Shown here: piece by piece, positions 9,033 to 18,299 of the stretch
How the letters are laid out: each line of letters begins with the position of its first letter
Numbering within the stretch: position 1 is the stretch's first letter
Origin: Caballeronia sordidicola
Lineage (GTDB): Bacteria; Pseudomonadota; Gammaproteobacteria; Burkholderiales; Burkholderiaceae
Reading direction: 5' to 3'
NCBI RefSeq assembly: GCF_002220365.1
Contig: NZ_MTHB01000110.1
Span: forward strand, 62,001-126,000
DNA length: 64,000 nt
Program-made: the position numbers and the translations under genes
The notes under the pieces: model-generated
The model's database searches: none
Told to the model about the DNA's origin: nothing
The model's input: only the letters and a program-made list of their open reading frames with translations

Positions 9033-9060
9033 CAGGACAGGGCCCGTAACAAGGGTCCTG
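9033..9060 (+). terminator. Imperfect hairpin after the importer operon
   Basis: CAGGAC and a matching GTCCTG flank a GC-rich centre just after the ATPase stop and before the porin. There is no clear T-run, so this may be a processing or attenuating hairpin rather than a strong intrinsic terminator. The porin could therefore be read from the operon promoter as well as its own. Confidence 0.3.
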
Positions 9061-9158
9061 GAAACACACGCCCGTACTGGGCGATCAATAAAAGAAGCGT
9101 CATAAAAAAAGCAGGTCCACGCCGGCGACACGCCGGGTCTATGGTTTTGGAGCCATCA

Positions 9159-10307
9159 ATGAAAAAGCAAGCAATCTGCATGACTTTGTCATGCCTGTTC
9201 GTCACGGGCGCGCATGCCCAAAGCAGTATGACGCTATATGGCGTCATCGACGAAGGGTTCGACTATACGAATAACGTCAACGGCAATAAAGCCTATGAAA
9301 TGCAGAGCGGTTATGCGCAGGGCAGCCGCTGGGGATTGAAGGGCGGCGAAGATCTGGGCGGCGGCCTCAAGGCGATCTTCACGCTTGAAAATGGGTTTAA
9401 CGTGAACAACGGACGGTTGGGCCAGGGCGGTCTGGAATTCGGGCGGCAGGCTTTCGTGGGCATTAGCGACGCCACATACGGAACCGTCACGCTCGGCCGG
9501 CAATATGATTCGGTGGTCGATTTTCTCGCGCAGACAACGGCGAACGGAAACTGGGCGGGTTATCTGTTTGCGCACCCGTACGATAACGACAATACCGATA
9601 ATTCATTCCGCGTGAATAACACGGTGAAATACACGAGTCCGACATGGGCCGGTTTTCAATTCGGCGGCATGTATGGATTCAGCAATGTAGCTGGGGGTTT
9701 TGCCAACAATCGGCTGATGAGCTTGGGGGCGCAGTACACCTACGGCGGATTGCTGATTGCGGCCGCTTACTTGAACTCAGACAATCCGTCCGGCACGACG
9801 AGCGGCGCGATTCCGACGACCGACCAGAACTTCCTCGCGCAGCGCTTGCGCGTTTTCGGCGCGGGTATCAACTACACCGTGGGCAATGCGACGGTAGGCT
9901 TTGCGTACACGAACACCAACCTGTCCGACCCGACTTCCACGACCTATATCACGGGGTCGATCGTGCCGGCAGGCGGGTCGATATCGTCGCTCAAGTTCAA
10001 CAACTTCGAGATCAACGGCAAATATCAATTCACCCCCGCGTTTTTTGTCGGCGCACAGTATGTCTATACCCGTGCCACCGATAACGCCAGCACCGGCACG
10101 GCTCACCCGAATTATCAGTCGGCGGGGTTGATGGCCGACTACCTGCTGTCCAAGCGTACTGATGTCTACGCGCAGGCGGCCTTCCAGTCCGTCGGCGGCG
10201 ACAGCACCCGGACCGCGCTGGATCAGGCGTATGTGCCGGGCGCGGCGGACGCTTCGTCCACGTCGAAGCAGGTTGTCGTGCGGCTCGCGATACGGCACGC
10301 ATTCTGA
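9159..10307 (+). CDS. Outer-membrane porin, Burkholderia trimeric type
   Basis: General-diffusion porin of 382 aa. The ATG at 9159 has a GGAG site 6 bases upstream and opens a signal peptide (MKKQAICMTLSCLFVTGAHA). The mature start QSSMTLYGVIDEGFDYTNN is the Burkholderia/Bordetella porin type. The L3 region and repeated beta-strand text follow (GSRWGLKGGEDLGGGLKAIF, FGRQAFVGISD), and the last residue is the Phe needed for barrel assembly (VRLAIRHAF). It lies 155 bases after the importer ATPase, so it may bring the same substrate across the outer membrane. Confidence 0.93.
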   Translation: MKKQAICMTLSCLFVTGAHAQSSMTLYGVIDEGFDYTNNVNGNKAYEMQSGYAQGSRWGLKGGEDLGGGLKAIFTLENGFNVNNGRLGQGGLEFGRQAFVGISDATYGTVTLGRQYDSVVDFLAQTTANGNWAGYLFAHPYDNDNTDNSFRVNNTVKYTSPTWAGFQFGGMYGFSNVAGGFANNRLMSLGAQYTYGGLLIAAAYLNSDNPSGTTSGAIPTTDQNFLAQRLRVFGAGINYTVGNATVGFAYTNTNLSDPTSTTYITGSIVPAGGSISSLKFNNFEINGKYQFTPAFFVGAQYVYTRATDNASTGTAHPNYQSAGLMADYLLSKRTDVYAQAAFQSVGGDSTRTALDQAYVPGAADASSTSKQVVVRLAIRHAF

Positions 10308-10356
10308 GTGCGGGGGCTCCCGGGCGGGCGCGGGGGGCGCCTGGGCGCTTCTTCGC

Positions 10357-11280
10357 TCAAGCCCGCTTCAACGGCTCCGGCTTATCCATTGCCGCCAGCC
10401 GATCGTCGTGGGTCTTTCGCAGTATGTCGACGAATTCCATGGTCAGACGAGTCCGCGGCTGATGCGGGGGAAACAGCAAATAAATGGGAAACAGGACCGC
10501 AGGCGTGAATGGACGGATCTCGATGCCGGGACCGGCAAAATCCTGCGCAACGATGGGATGCGACAACGTCACGCCCATGCCGCAGCGAACCATCTCGCAG
10601 CAGATGGCGGAGTATTGGGCCTCGATTGCCAGCACCCGTTCAACGCCAGCATGTGCGAAGACCTCGTCCATCTGAGCGCGTGTGCCGTCGCCATGACACA
10701 GCGATATATACGGCTCCCCCTGAAAATCCTTTGGCTTGAGCGACGCCTTCTTCGCCAGCCGATGACCCGCAGGCAGCACGCCTACCGCGGCCACCCTCGA
10801 TAACAACTCGACCTCGCAATTGGACGCCTCGCTGGGATAGATCGCGACCCCAAGGTCGCAGAACTGCGAACTCGTCCAGTGATTGACGGTGCCTGAGGTG
10901 TTCACGTGCAGCGAGATGGTGACTTCCGGATGCAATGCCTGGAAGCGCTGGATCGCATGTGGCACGAGTGTCATTCCCGCCGACGGCATTGCTGCAATGC
11001 GCAATCTCCCGGTCCCCAGGTTCTTGATTTGAGCCGCGGCATTGGTCAGTCCCTGCAGGCCCACATAAGCGCGTTCCACTTCACGAAAAAATGCGTTCCC
11101 TTCACTGGTTGGAATCAGCCGGACACCGCTGCGCTGAAACAGCAAGAGTCCAGTTTCGCGCTCCAGTTGCGTGATCAGGCGGCTGATATTGGGCTGCGAC
11201 GTGAACAATTCCTTGGCTGCGGCGGTCATCGAACCCGCCAGCATGACCGCCCGGAACGCCTCTATATGCTTAAGATTCAT
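10357..11280 (-). CDS. LysR-family regulator of the oxidase/importer cluster
   Basis: LysR-type regulator of 307 aa, starting MNLKHIEAFRAVMLAGSMTA with recognition helix SQPNISRLITQLERETGL. The sequence resembles the amino-acid/opine responsive group (ArgP/NocR/OccR-like), an inference from its overall feel and its context. It is divergent to the 11415-19842 cluster with a 134-base AT-rich gap, so it very likely controls that operon. Its 3' end converges on the porin gene with 49 bases between. Confidence 0.9.
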   Translation of the reverse strand: MNLKHIEAFRAVMLAGSMTAAAKELFTSQPNISRLITQLERETGLLLFQRSGVRLIPTSEGNAFFREVERAYVGLQGLTNAAAQIKNLGTGRLRIAAMPSAGMTLVPHAIQRFQALHPEVTISLHVNTSGTVNHWTSSQFCDLGVAIYPSEASNCEVELLSRVAAVGVLPAGHRLAKKASLKPKDFQGEPYISLCHGDGTRAQMDEVFAHAGVERVLAIEAQYSAICCEMVRCGMGVTLSHPIVAQDFAGPGIEIRPFTPAVLFPIYLLFPPHQPRTRLTMEFVDILRKTHDDRLAAMDKPEPLKRA

Positions 11281-11414
11281 TGAGCGAAACCCATATCATC
11301 CTTGTATGGATAGCTATTTTATTCTTATTGGACGATATGCCCTGCGGCGGACAAAATAATTTCTCCTGGCCACATTCCTCAAGCGTCCGACCTGCATAGT
11401 CTGGAGAATCGCAC

Positions 11415-12494
11415 ATGAAACAACTGCAGCAAACCCGTTGCTCGTCGTCTTCTCGTTCGTATCTGCGGCCCCTGCTGGCCGCGCTCGGCTGTGCCGGGGC
11501 GTTGTCGGGATCGCTGCTGGCGCACGCCGAGACTACCCTGTATGTGGCGAACGTCGGCGGCTCGAACGAAACCATGTATCGCGAGAAGATCATCCCGCCG
11601 TTCGAGAAAGCGCACGACGTCAAGATCGTCTACGTTGCGGGTAATTCCAGCGACACGCTCGCGAAATTGCAGGCGCAAAAAGGGCATCAGCAGATCAACG
11701 TGGCGGTGATGGATGACGGCCCGATGTACCAGGCGATGCAGATGGGTTTGTGCGCGAAGGTCGAGGAAGCGCCCGTGATGAAGGACCTGTATCCGCTCGC
11801 GCGTCTTGGTCCGACCTCGGTCGGTGTCGGCATGGTCGCGACGGGAATTGGCTATAACGCGGATGCATTCAAGAAGATGGGCCTGCCCGCGCCGGATTCC
11901 TGGAGCGTGCTGTACGACAAGCGCCTGAAGGGCAAGCTCGGCATGCCGCCTATCACCAACACTTACGGCCTGCATGCGCTCGTCATGCTGGCGCGCATGA
12001 ATGGCGGCGGTGAGAAAAACATCGACCCGGGTTTCACCGCGATGACCAAGCAGGTCGCACCAGACGTGCTGTCGTGGGCACCGACGCCGGGCGAGATGGA
12101 CGGCCTGATGCAAAGCGGCGACGTCATCCTCGCACCGTATGGCAGCGGCCGCGCCGTTGCGCTGCAAAACACAGGTTTTCCGCTGAAGTTCTTCTACCCG
12201 AAAGAAGGCGGCGTCGCGCTGCAGGTCGGCGCTTGCGCGGTGGCCGAGAATGCGCAGCCCGCGTTGTCGCAGCAGTTCATCCAGTACCTGTTGAGCCCGC
12301 AAGTGCAGATGATCCAGGCGCAGGCGATCGGCCTGGGTCCGGTCAACAAGACCGTGCAACTGACGCCTGAAGTGGCGGCGCGCGTGCCGTATGGTCCTGA
12401 GCAGATCTCGAAGCTCGTCGCGGTGGACTGGGCGACGATCAACCAGCATAGGACCGAGTGGACCGAACGCTGGAACCGCAGCGTGGAGCGGTGA
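11415..12494 (+). CDS. ABC transporter substrate-binding protein, polyamine (PotD/PotF) type
   Basis: Periplasmic binding protein of 359 aa with a signal peptide ending AHA-ETTLYVANVGG. The text YREKIIPPFEKAHDVKIVYV and the two-lobed layout fit the PotD/PotF and Fe3+-type SBP family (SBP_bac_6/8). First gene of a cluster with two permeases, an ATPase, flavoproteins and RidA, so its ligand should be the substrate of those oxidases: an amino acid derivative, polyamine or opine-like compound (inference). A GGAG site lies 9 bases before the ATG. Confidence 0.87.
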   Translation: MKQLQQTRCSSSSRSYLRPLLAALGCAGALSGSLLAHAETTLYVANVGGSNETMYREKIIPPFEKAHDVKIVYVAGNSSDTLAKLQAQKGHQQINVAVMDDGPMYQAMQMGLCAKVEEAPVMKDLYPLARLGPTSVGVGMVATGIGYNADAFKKMGLPAPDSWSVLYDKRLKGKLGMPPITNTYGLHALVMLARMNGGGEKNIDPGFTAMTKQVAPDVLSWAPTPGEMDGLMQSGDVILAPYGSGRAVALQNTGFPLKFFYPKEGGVALQVGACAVAENAQPALSQQFIQYLLSPQVQMIQAQAIGLGPVNKTVQLTPEVAARVPYGPEQISKLVAVDWATINQHRTEWTERWNRSVER

Positions 12495-12546
12495 GCCGCG
12501 CGCCTGGATTCAAACACCGACCGCCGACCTCAACCCACGGACGCAC

Positions 12547-13626
12547 ATGAGCTTTCTGACTCTCAAAGGCATCTCGAAGCGCTACGGTGATTTCACCGCG
12601 ATCGAACAGATCGACCTTGACGTTGAACGGGGTGAGTTCCTGTCGCTGCTCGGCCCCTCCGGTTGCGGCAAGACCACGACCTTGCAGATGGTCGCGGGTT
12701 TTGTGACGCCGAGCACCGGCACCATCTTGCTCGACGGCCGCGACATCACGCATGAACGGCCGGAGAAACGCGGCATGGGCGTCGTGTTCCAGAGCTATGC
12801 GTTGTTTCCGCATATGACCGTGAACGGCAACGTCGGCTTCGGTCTCGAGATGCGCAACATGAAACGCGCGGCACGTGCCGAACGCGTGGCCGAAGCGCTC
12901 GACCTGGTGCGTCTGAACGGACTGGGCGGGCGTTATCCAAAAGAGTTGTCGGGTGGCCAGCGGCAACGCGTCGCAATTGCCCGTGCGCTCGCGATGCGCC
13001 CCGAACTGCTGTTGCTCGACGAACCGATGTCCAATCTCGACGCCAAGCTGCGTGAGGAAATGCACATCGAATTGCGCTCGATCCAGAAGCGTCTGGGCAT
13101 TACCACCATTCTCGTCACGCACGATCAGGTCGAAGCCATGACGATGAGCGATCGCATTGCGGTGATGCATCGCGGCACGATCGCGCAATTAAGCACCCCG
13201 TTTGAAGCGTACGAGCGGCCGGAGACGCCGTTCGCATCGGCATTTCTTGGCAAGACCAATCTGCTGCCGGGCGCGGTGCTGCAACGCAACGCGCGCTGTG
13301 CTGAAGTCAATGTCGCTGGCACCACGCTCAAGGTGCCGCACGAAGGGCGCCATGTTCAGGGCGAGGTGAACGTGTATATCCGTCCGGAGAAAGTTCATCT
13401 CGCGGCCGTCGATACAGCGGGTGTTCGTGCTACCGGCCGCATCACTACGCGCGTGTTCACCGGCAACCAGTGGCTTCTGCTGATCGATACCGGCCTTGGG
13501 CAACTGAGCGTGGCCCAGCCGAACAACGGCGCGCCGCCGCCCGATGAAGGCGCGGAGGTCGGCGTGGCCTGGTCGGATGACGACTTGCGTGTGCTGCAGA
13601 AGGAGGGAAACCATGGCAACGCTTGA
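12547..13626 (+). CDS. ABC transporter ATP-binding protein, PotA-like
   Basis: ATPase of 359 aa. Start MSFLTLKGISKRYGDFTAIE at 12547, 52 bases after the binding protein. Walker A is GPSGCGKTT, the Q-loop is VFQSYALFPHM, the signature is LSGGQRQRVAIARAL and Walker B is LLLLDEPMSNLDAKL. A C-terminal TOBE_2 domain (about 270-350) is present, as in PotA, FbpC and CysA-type proteins. The end overlaps the next gene by 14 bases, showing tight operon packing. Confidence 0.94.
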   Translation: MSFLTLKGISKRYGDFTAIEQIDLDVERGEFLSLLGPSGCGKTTTLQMVAGFVTPSTGTILLDGRDITHERPEKRGMGVVFQSYALFPHMTVNGNVGFGLEMRNMKRAARAERVAEALDLVRLNGLGGRYPKELSGGQRQRVAIARALAMRPELLLLDEPMSNLDAKLREEMHIELRSIQKRLGITTILVTHDQVEAMTMSDRIAVMHRGTIAQLSTPFEAYERPETPFASAFLGKTNLLPGAVLQRNARCAEVNVAGTTLKVPHEGRHVQGEVNVYIRPEKVHLAAVDTAGVRATGRITTRVFTGNQWLLLIDTGLGQLSVAQPNNGAPPPDEGAEVGVAWSDDDLRVLQKEGNHGNA

Positions 13627-14485
13627 TCCCGAGCGCGCGGGCGCCGCGCCGTGGCTCCTGTCTGCCCCCGCATTGCTGCTGTTCGGCAGCCTGCTTCTGG
13701 TGCCGCTACTGTTGACGCTCGTGTTGTCCTTCCATGTATTCAGCGACAGCCAGGGCACGCTCGCGACCTACACGCTGCGCAACTACCTCGAAGTCATCAC
13801 CGATCCCTACTACGGCGCAATCTTCGCCCGCACCGCAGGCATGGCGTTCACGGTGACGTTCCTCTGCATCTTGCTTGGCGTGCCCGAGACCATCGTGCTC
13901 GCGCGAATGAAACGTCCGTGGCAGTCCATCTGCCTGCTCGTCGTGCTTGGTCCGCTGTTGATATCGGTTGTTGTGCGCACGCTCGGCTGGCAAATCCTGC
14001 TGGGCAATAACGGCGTGCTGAACAACGCGCTGCAGGCGCTTCACATTACGTCGGAGCCTATCCGTCTTGTCTTCACCATGACGGGGGTCGTGATCGCGCT
14101 GACGCACGTGCTGGTGCCCTTCATGGTGATGTCGGTATGGGCGACGTTGCAGAAACTGGACCCACAAGTGGAATGGGCCGGCCGGTCGATGGGCGCATCG
14201 CCGTTTCGCGTGTTCCGGCGCGTGGTGCTGCCGCAGATCCTGCCAGGCGTGCTGTCTGGATCGATCATTGTGTTCGCGCTGTCCGCATCGGCTTTCGCGA
14301 CACCCGCGTTGATCGGCGGACGCCGTCTCAAAGTGGTCGCGACCGCCGCGTACGACGAGTTCCTCGGCACGCTGAACTGGCCTCTGGGGGCGACGATCGC
14401 TGTCCTGCTGCTGATCGCCAATGTGGCCATTGTCCTGGGCTGCAGCCGCCTGGCCGAGCGCCGCTTCAAGCATATCTTCGACTGA
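13613..14485 (+). CDS. ABC transporter permease, PotB/PotH type
   Basis: Inner-membrane permease of 290 aa. The start at 13613 is preceded by AGGAGGG, an excellent ribosome-binding site inside the ATPase gene. Six hydrophobic segments are visible; the EAA loop reads EWAGRSMGASPFRVFRRVVL followed by PQILPGVLSG. The N-terminal helix (APALLLFGSLLLVPLLLTLV) and long first periplasmic loop are typical of PotB/PotH. It works with the following permease as a heterodimer. Confidence 0.91.
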   Translation: MATLDPERAGAAPWLLSAPALLLFGSLLLVPLLLTLVLSFHVFSDSQGTLATYTLRNYLEVITDPYYGAIFARTAGMAFTVTFLCILLGVPETIVLARMKRPWQSICLLVVLGPLLISVVVRTLGWQILLGNNGVLNNALQALHITSEPIRLVFTMTGVVIALTHVLVPFMVMSVWATLQKLDPQVEWAGRSMGASPFRVFRRVVLPQILPGVLSGSIIVFALSASAFATPALIGGRRLKVVATAAYDEFLGTLNWPLGATIAVLLLIANVAIVLGCSRLAERRFKHIFD

Positions 14486-14498
14486 ACCGGGAGACGTC

Positions 14499-15296
14499 AT
14501 GAAACAAAACGGATTCCTGGGCCTGCTGTTCAACGCGCTGTTTCTCGCGTTCATCGCGGCGCCGCTGGTTGTCGTGATTGCGGTCTCGTTCACCGACAAG
14601 GGTTTTATCTCGCTGCCGTTCGACGGCGCGTCGCTGCGCTGGTTCAGGGCGATCCTGGCCAACGACCAGATGGTGGATGCCTTCTGGCTCTCGGTGCGCC
14701 TCGCGCTGGTGGCGGCCACGGTCGGGGTAGCGCTCGCGTTGCCGGCGGCGCTGGCCATCGCTCGTTATCGTTTTCCCGGCCGCGCTGCGCTGACTGGCTT
14801 TTTCCTCTCGCCCATGATGATTCCCGCTGTCGTGCTCGGCATCGCGTTCCTGCGATTCCTGAGCTTGCTCGGCCTCGGCGGTTCGTTCTGGGCGCTCTGC
14901 GCGACGCATGTGATCATTGTGTTGCCCTATGCGTTGCGCCTGGCGTTGTCATCGGCTATTGGTCTTGATCGCGACGCCGAACGCGCGGCATTGTCATGTG
15001 GCGCGAGCCGCTTTACGGCCTTTCGCCGCGTCGTGCTGCCGATGATCCGTACCGGCGTGGCGGGCGGTTGGGTGCTGGCGTTCATCCAGAGTTTCGACGA
15101 ACTCACGATGACCATTTTTGTCGCGACGCCTGGCACGACCACGCTGCCCGTCGCGATGTACAACCAGATCGCGCAGACGATCGATCCACTGGTGGCCTCC
15201 GTGTCGACCGTGTTGATCGTCGGTACGATTGTATTGATGCTGGTGCTCGACCGGATGGTGGGTCTGGACCGCGTCCTGATTGGAGAAACACGATGA
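14499..15296 (+). CDS. ABC transporter permease, PotC/PotI type
   Basis: Second permease, 265 aa, starting MKQNGFLGLLFNALFLAFIA at 14499. The EAA loop reads ERAALSCGASRFTAFRRVVL followed by PMIRTGVAGG, and six helices are visible. It starts 13 bases after the first permease and ends in an ATGA overlap with the flavoprotein gene that follows. This translational link between transporter and oxidase supports one pathway. Confidence 0.91.
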   Translation: MKQNGFLGLLFNALFLAFIAAPLVVVIAVSFTDKGFISLPFDGASLRWFRAILANDQMVDAFWLSVRLALVAATVGVALALPAALAIARYRFPGRAALTGFFLSPMMIPAVVLGIAFLRFLSLLGLGGSFWALCATHVIIVLPYALRLALSSAIGLDRDAERAALSCGASRFTAFRRVVLPMIRTGVAGGWVLAFIQSFDELTMTIFVATPGTTTLPVAMYNQIAQTIDPLVASVSTVLIVGTIVLMLVLDRMVGLDRVLIGETR

Positions 15297-16435
15297 GAGG
15301 TCATTCAGTCGACAGTCCCGACGTGCTGGTGGTCGGGGGTGGGCTGGTAGGAACCGCGGTGGCTTACGGGCTGGCGCGCGAAGGTGCAAAGGTAACCGTG
15401 CTGGACCAGGGTGACGGCGGCTTTCGCGCGTCGCGCGGCAATTTCGGGCTGGTGTGGGTGCAGGGTAAAGGCTACGGTTTGTCGCCCTACGCGCGCTGGT
15501 CGCGCAGTTCGTCGCGGCTGTGGCCTGGGCTCGCGGCGGCGTTACTCGAAGAAACCGGTATTGATGTCTCGCTGAAACAGCCGGGCGGTTTCCACCTGTG
15601 TTTCTCCGATGAGGAAATGGCCGAGCGCGAAAAACGACTGTCCACGTTGCAGGCAGAACTTGGCGGCGAGTATCCGTATCAATTGCTCGACGCGCAGGCG
15701 TTGCGCGAACGTCTTCCCGCCGTGGGACCTGAAGTGATCGGCGCAAGTTATACGCCCATGGACGGCCATGTGAATCCGCTCAAGCTGCTGCGTGCGCTGC
15801 ACGACGCCATGCAGCGGCGCGGCGTGAAGTTCGTCAACGACGAAGACATCGGCCGCATTGTTCCCGAAACGAACGGCTTCGCCGTGCACGGCAAGAACGC
15901 TGTGTGGCGCGCGCCGAAGGTCGTCTTGTCAGCAGGCCTTGGCAACCGCGCGCTCAGCGCCCAGGTGGGTCTGCACGCGCCAGTTGCGCCGAATCGCGGA
16001 CAGGTGCTGGTCAGTGAACGGGTCGCACCGTTCCTGCATTACCCGACCATCAACGTGCGCCAGACCGATGAAGGCTCGGTGCAGTTCGGCGACTCCATGG
16101 AAGAGGTCGGCTACAACGACTTCACCACGGCCGACGTGCTCTCGACCATCGCGCGGCGCGGCGTGCGTGCGTTTCCCTTGCTGAAGAACGTGCGGCTGGT
16201 CCGCACGTGGGCGGCGCTGCGCGTCTACAGCCCGGACGGTTTCCCGATCTACGAGCAGTCGCTGCAGTATCCCGGCGCGTTTGTCGTGACGTGTCACAGC
16301 GGCGTGACGCTGGCGGCAGCGCACGCGATGCGCATCGCTCCGTGGATCACAGGCGGTCCGATCCCCGATGAACTTGCCGCATTCCGGGGTGGCCGTTTTC
16401 TCGCCGCCGATCATACGACCAGCCATGCTCACTAG
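15293..16435 (+). CDS. FAD-dependent amine/amino-acid oxidoreductase (DAO family), first copy
   Basis: Flavoprotein of 380 aa. The Rossmann FAD site is VLVVGGGLVGTAVAYGLARE with E/D at VTVLDQGD. The RASRGNFGLVW segment and C-terminal text KNVRLVRTWAALRVYSPDGF followed by PIYEQ fit the DAO (D-amino acid oxidase/sarcosine oxidase beta/HcnC) family. The start is taken at the ATG overlapping the permease stop (ATGA). Homologues act as the catalytic beta subunit of heteromeric membrane-associated dehydrogenases such as opine oxidase, D-hydroxyproline dehydrogenase and hydrogen cyanide synthase. A second DAO protein lies at 18292. Substrate unknown. Confidence 0.86.
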   Translation: MRGHSVDSPDVLVVGGGLVGTAVAYGLAREGAKVTVLDQGDGGFRASRGNFGLVWVQGKGYGLSPYARWSRSSSRLWPGLAAALLEETGIDVSLKQPGGFHLCFSDEEMAEREKRLSTLQAELGGEYPYQLLDAQALRERLPAVGPEVIGASYTPMDGHVNPLKLLRALHDAMQRRGVKFVNDEDIGRIVPETNGFAVHGKNAVWRAPKVVLSAGLGNRALSAQVGLHAPVAPNRGQVLVSERVAPFLHYPTINVRQTDEGSVQFGDSMEEVGYNDFTTADVLSTIARRGVRAFPLLKNVRLVRTWAALRVYSPDGFPIYEQSLQYPGAFVVTCHSGVTLAAAHAMRIAPWITGGPIPDELAAFRGGRFLAADHTTSHAH

Positions 16436-16546
16436 CCGCTCAAACGTATCGCTTGCATCGGCTCCGGTAACAACGGTTCGCTGTTGCCTGTTCCACGCGA
16501 TGCATCCTGAACGCCGACATTCCGCTTTGCTTCGACCTGTCCGACT

Positions 16547-16915
16547 ATGACTTCAAAACCGCTATTCAGAGTGCTCTCGCCGGCGCCCGGCACCGATGCA
16601 CAGGCCGACGCCACTATCCAGATCTGGTTCAACGACCAGCCGCTCAGCGTGCCCGGCGGCCGTTCGGTTGCCGCCGCATTGCTCGCCGCTGGAGTCCAGA
16701 GGTTTCGCGCGACGCCCGTGTCCGGCGCGCCCCGTGCACCGTATTGCATGATGGGCGCGTGTTTCGAATGCCTGGTCGAGATCGACGGCATGCCGAGCCG
16801 GCAGAGTTGTCTCGTCACGGTGCAGGACGGCATGCGTATTCATTCGCAAGAGGGCGCGCGCGATCTGCCGCCGCTGTCGGACTTGAATCCGGTGGAGAAC
16901 GCTCATGGCCGCTGA
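16547..16915 (+). CDS. [2Fe-2S] HcnA-like small subunit
   Basis: Small iron-sulfur protein of 122 aa. The ferredoxin-like core has text IWFNDQPLSVPGGRSVAAAL and cysteines in PYCMMGACFECLVEIDG and RQSC, the C-x4-C-x2-C...C pattern of HcnA and the gamma subunits of D-hydroxyproline dehydrogenase and opine oxidases. It passes electrons between the flavin subunits. The preceding 111 bases are non-coding, the largest gap inside this operon, and the start site has no strong ribosome-binding site. It overlaps the next gene by 11 bases. Confidence 0.88.
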   Translation: MTSKPLFRVLSPAPGTDAQADATIQIWFNDQPLSVPGGRSVAAALLAAGVQRFRATPVSGAPRAPYCMMGACFECLVEIDGMPSRQSCLVTVQDGMRIHSQEGARDLPPLSDLNPVENAHGR

Positions 16916-18299
16916 TACTATCGATGTCGCCGTGATCGGCGCCGGACCTGCCGGGCTCGCTGCCGCAACCCAGGCTGCGAGAGCGGGGCTGTCCGTGGTC
17001 CTGCTCGATGAACAGGAAGCGGTGGGCGGACAGATCTATCGCGCGATCGAACGCAGCGACGCGCAACGCCGCACCATCCTCGGCGCGGACTATGTCGCGG
17101 GTGCGGCGCTGGCGAGCGAGTTTGCGCGCTCCGGCGCGCGGTATGCGCCGAACGCGTCGGTCTGGCAAGTCACGCGCGAGCGGACGGTGCACTACCTCAA
17201 GGACGGCAAGGTCAGCAGCTTCGAGGCTCGGCGCGTGGTGCTCGCGACCGGCGCGCTCGAACGTCCCTTCCCCATTCCCGGCTGGACCCTGCCCGGCGTG
17301 ATGACCGCCGGTGCCGCACAGATCCTGCTGAAAAGCGCGGGTGAAGTGCCCGCCGAACCGGCGATACTCGTTGGCTGCGGACCGCTGCTTTACTTGCTCG
17401 GATGGCAGTATGTCCGAGCGGGCGTTCCCATTCGCGCGCTGGTGGATACCACGCGTCACGAGGACCGTTGGCGCGCCAAGCGGCACATGTTGTCGGCTTT
17501 GCGAGCGTGGCCGTATCTGAGCAAGGGCCTGCAGTTGATGCGCACGTTGCGCGAAGCAGGCGTGCCAATGCATGAAGCCGCCGATGACCTCCGGGTGGAA
17601 AGCGGTATCGATGAAGACGGTTCCGAACGGGCGCGCGCGCTGAATTTTTCGGTGCGGGGCGTGTCGCATCGGATCGAGGCCAACGTGATCCTGCTGCATC
17701 AGGGCGTGGTGCCGAATACGCAGTTCACGCTTTCGCTCAGGGCATCGCATAAGTGGGATGACGCGCAGTTATGCTTCGCGCCCGTCACCGATCAATGGGG
17801 CGAGCTCGATGTCCCTGGAATCTTTGTTGCGGGCGATGGCAGTGGTATTGGCGGCGCACAGGCGGCAGAGACGCAAGGCAAAGTGACGGCGCTGGCGATT
17901 GCTGCGCAGCTTGGCGTGATTGATACCGCCGCGCGTAATCGCAGCGCCGCACCGCTGCTTCGCCGACTGGCCGATGTCATGCGTATTCGCCCTTTCCTCG
18001 ACAGTCTTTATCGTCCGCGCGATGAAAATCGTGTGCCGAAGGACGAGGTGATCGTGTGCCGCTGCGAGGAAGTGACGGCCGGCGAACTTCGGAGTTTCGT
18101 GAAGCTCGGTTGCCTCGGGCCTAACCAGGCGAAGTCATTCGGCCGATGCGGCATGGGCCCATGTCAAGGCCGCTTGTGCGGATTGACCGTGACTGAAGTG
18201 ATCGCGGATGCACGTAGCGTGCCTCCCGAGACCATCGGCTACTATCGCATCCGTCCGCCGATCAAACCGCTTACGCTCGGAGAACTGGCCGGTGAATAA
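16905..18299 (+). CDS. FAD/NAD(P)-binding oxidoreductase with BFD-like [2Fe-2S] domain, HcnB/OoxA-like
   Basis: Alpha subunit of 464 aa. A first FAD-binding site is DVAVIGAGPAGLAAATQAAR, followed by EAVGGQIYRAIE, with a second dinucleotide site around 150-190 (AILVGCGPLLYLLGWQYVRA). The C-terminal BFD-like [2Fe-2S] domain is clear: VIVCRCEEVTAGELRSFVK then GRCGMGPCQGRLCG. This is the layout of HcnB, OoxA/NoxA and D-hydroxyproline dehydrogenase alpha. It overlaps the small subunit by 11 bases and the following flavoprotein by 8 bases, so the three are very likely made as a complex. Confidence 0.9.
   Translation: MAADTIDVAVIGAGPAGLAAATQAARAGLSVVLLDEQEAVGGQIYRAIERSDAQRRTILGADYVAGAALASEFARSGARYAPNASVWQVTRERTVHYLKDGKVSSFEARRVVLATGALERPFPIPGWTLPGVMTAGAAQILLKSAGEVPAEPAILVGCGPLLYLLGWQYVRAGVPIRALVDTTRHEDRWRAKRHMLSALRAWPYLSKGLQLMRTLREAGVPMHEAADDLRVESGIDEDGSERARALNFSVRGVSHRIEANVILLHQGVVPNTQFTLSLRASHKWDDAQLCFAPVTDQWGELDVPGIFVAGDGSGIGGAQAAETQGKVTALAIAAQLGVIDTAARNRSAAPLLRRLADVMRIRPFLDSLYRPRDENRVPKDEVIVCRCEEVTAGELRSFVKLGCLGPNQAKSFGRCGMGPCQGRLCGLTVTEVIADARSVPPETIGYYRIRPPIKPLTLGELAGE

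Noticed and set aside
10327..10341. GGCGC-N5-GCGCC hairpin between convergent porin and LysR genes
   Set aside because: Very GC-rich sequence makes such matches likely by chance and there is no T-run on either side.
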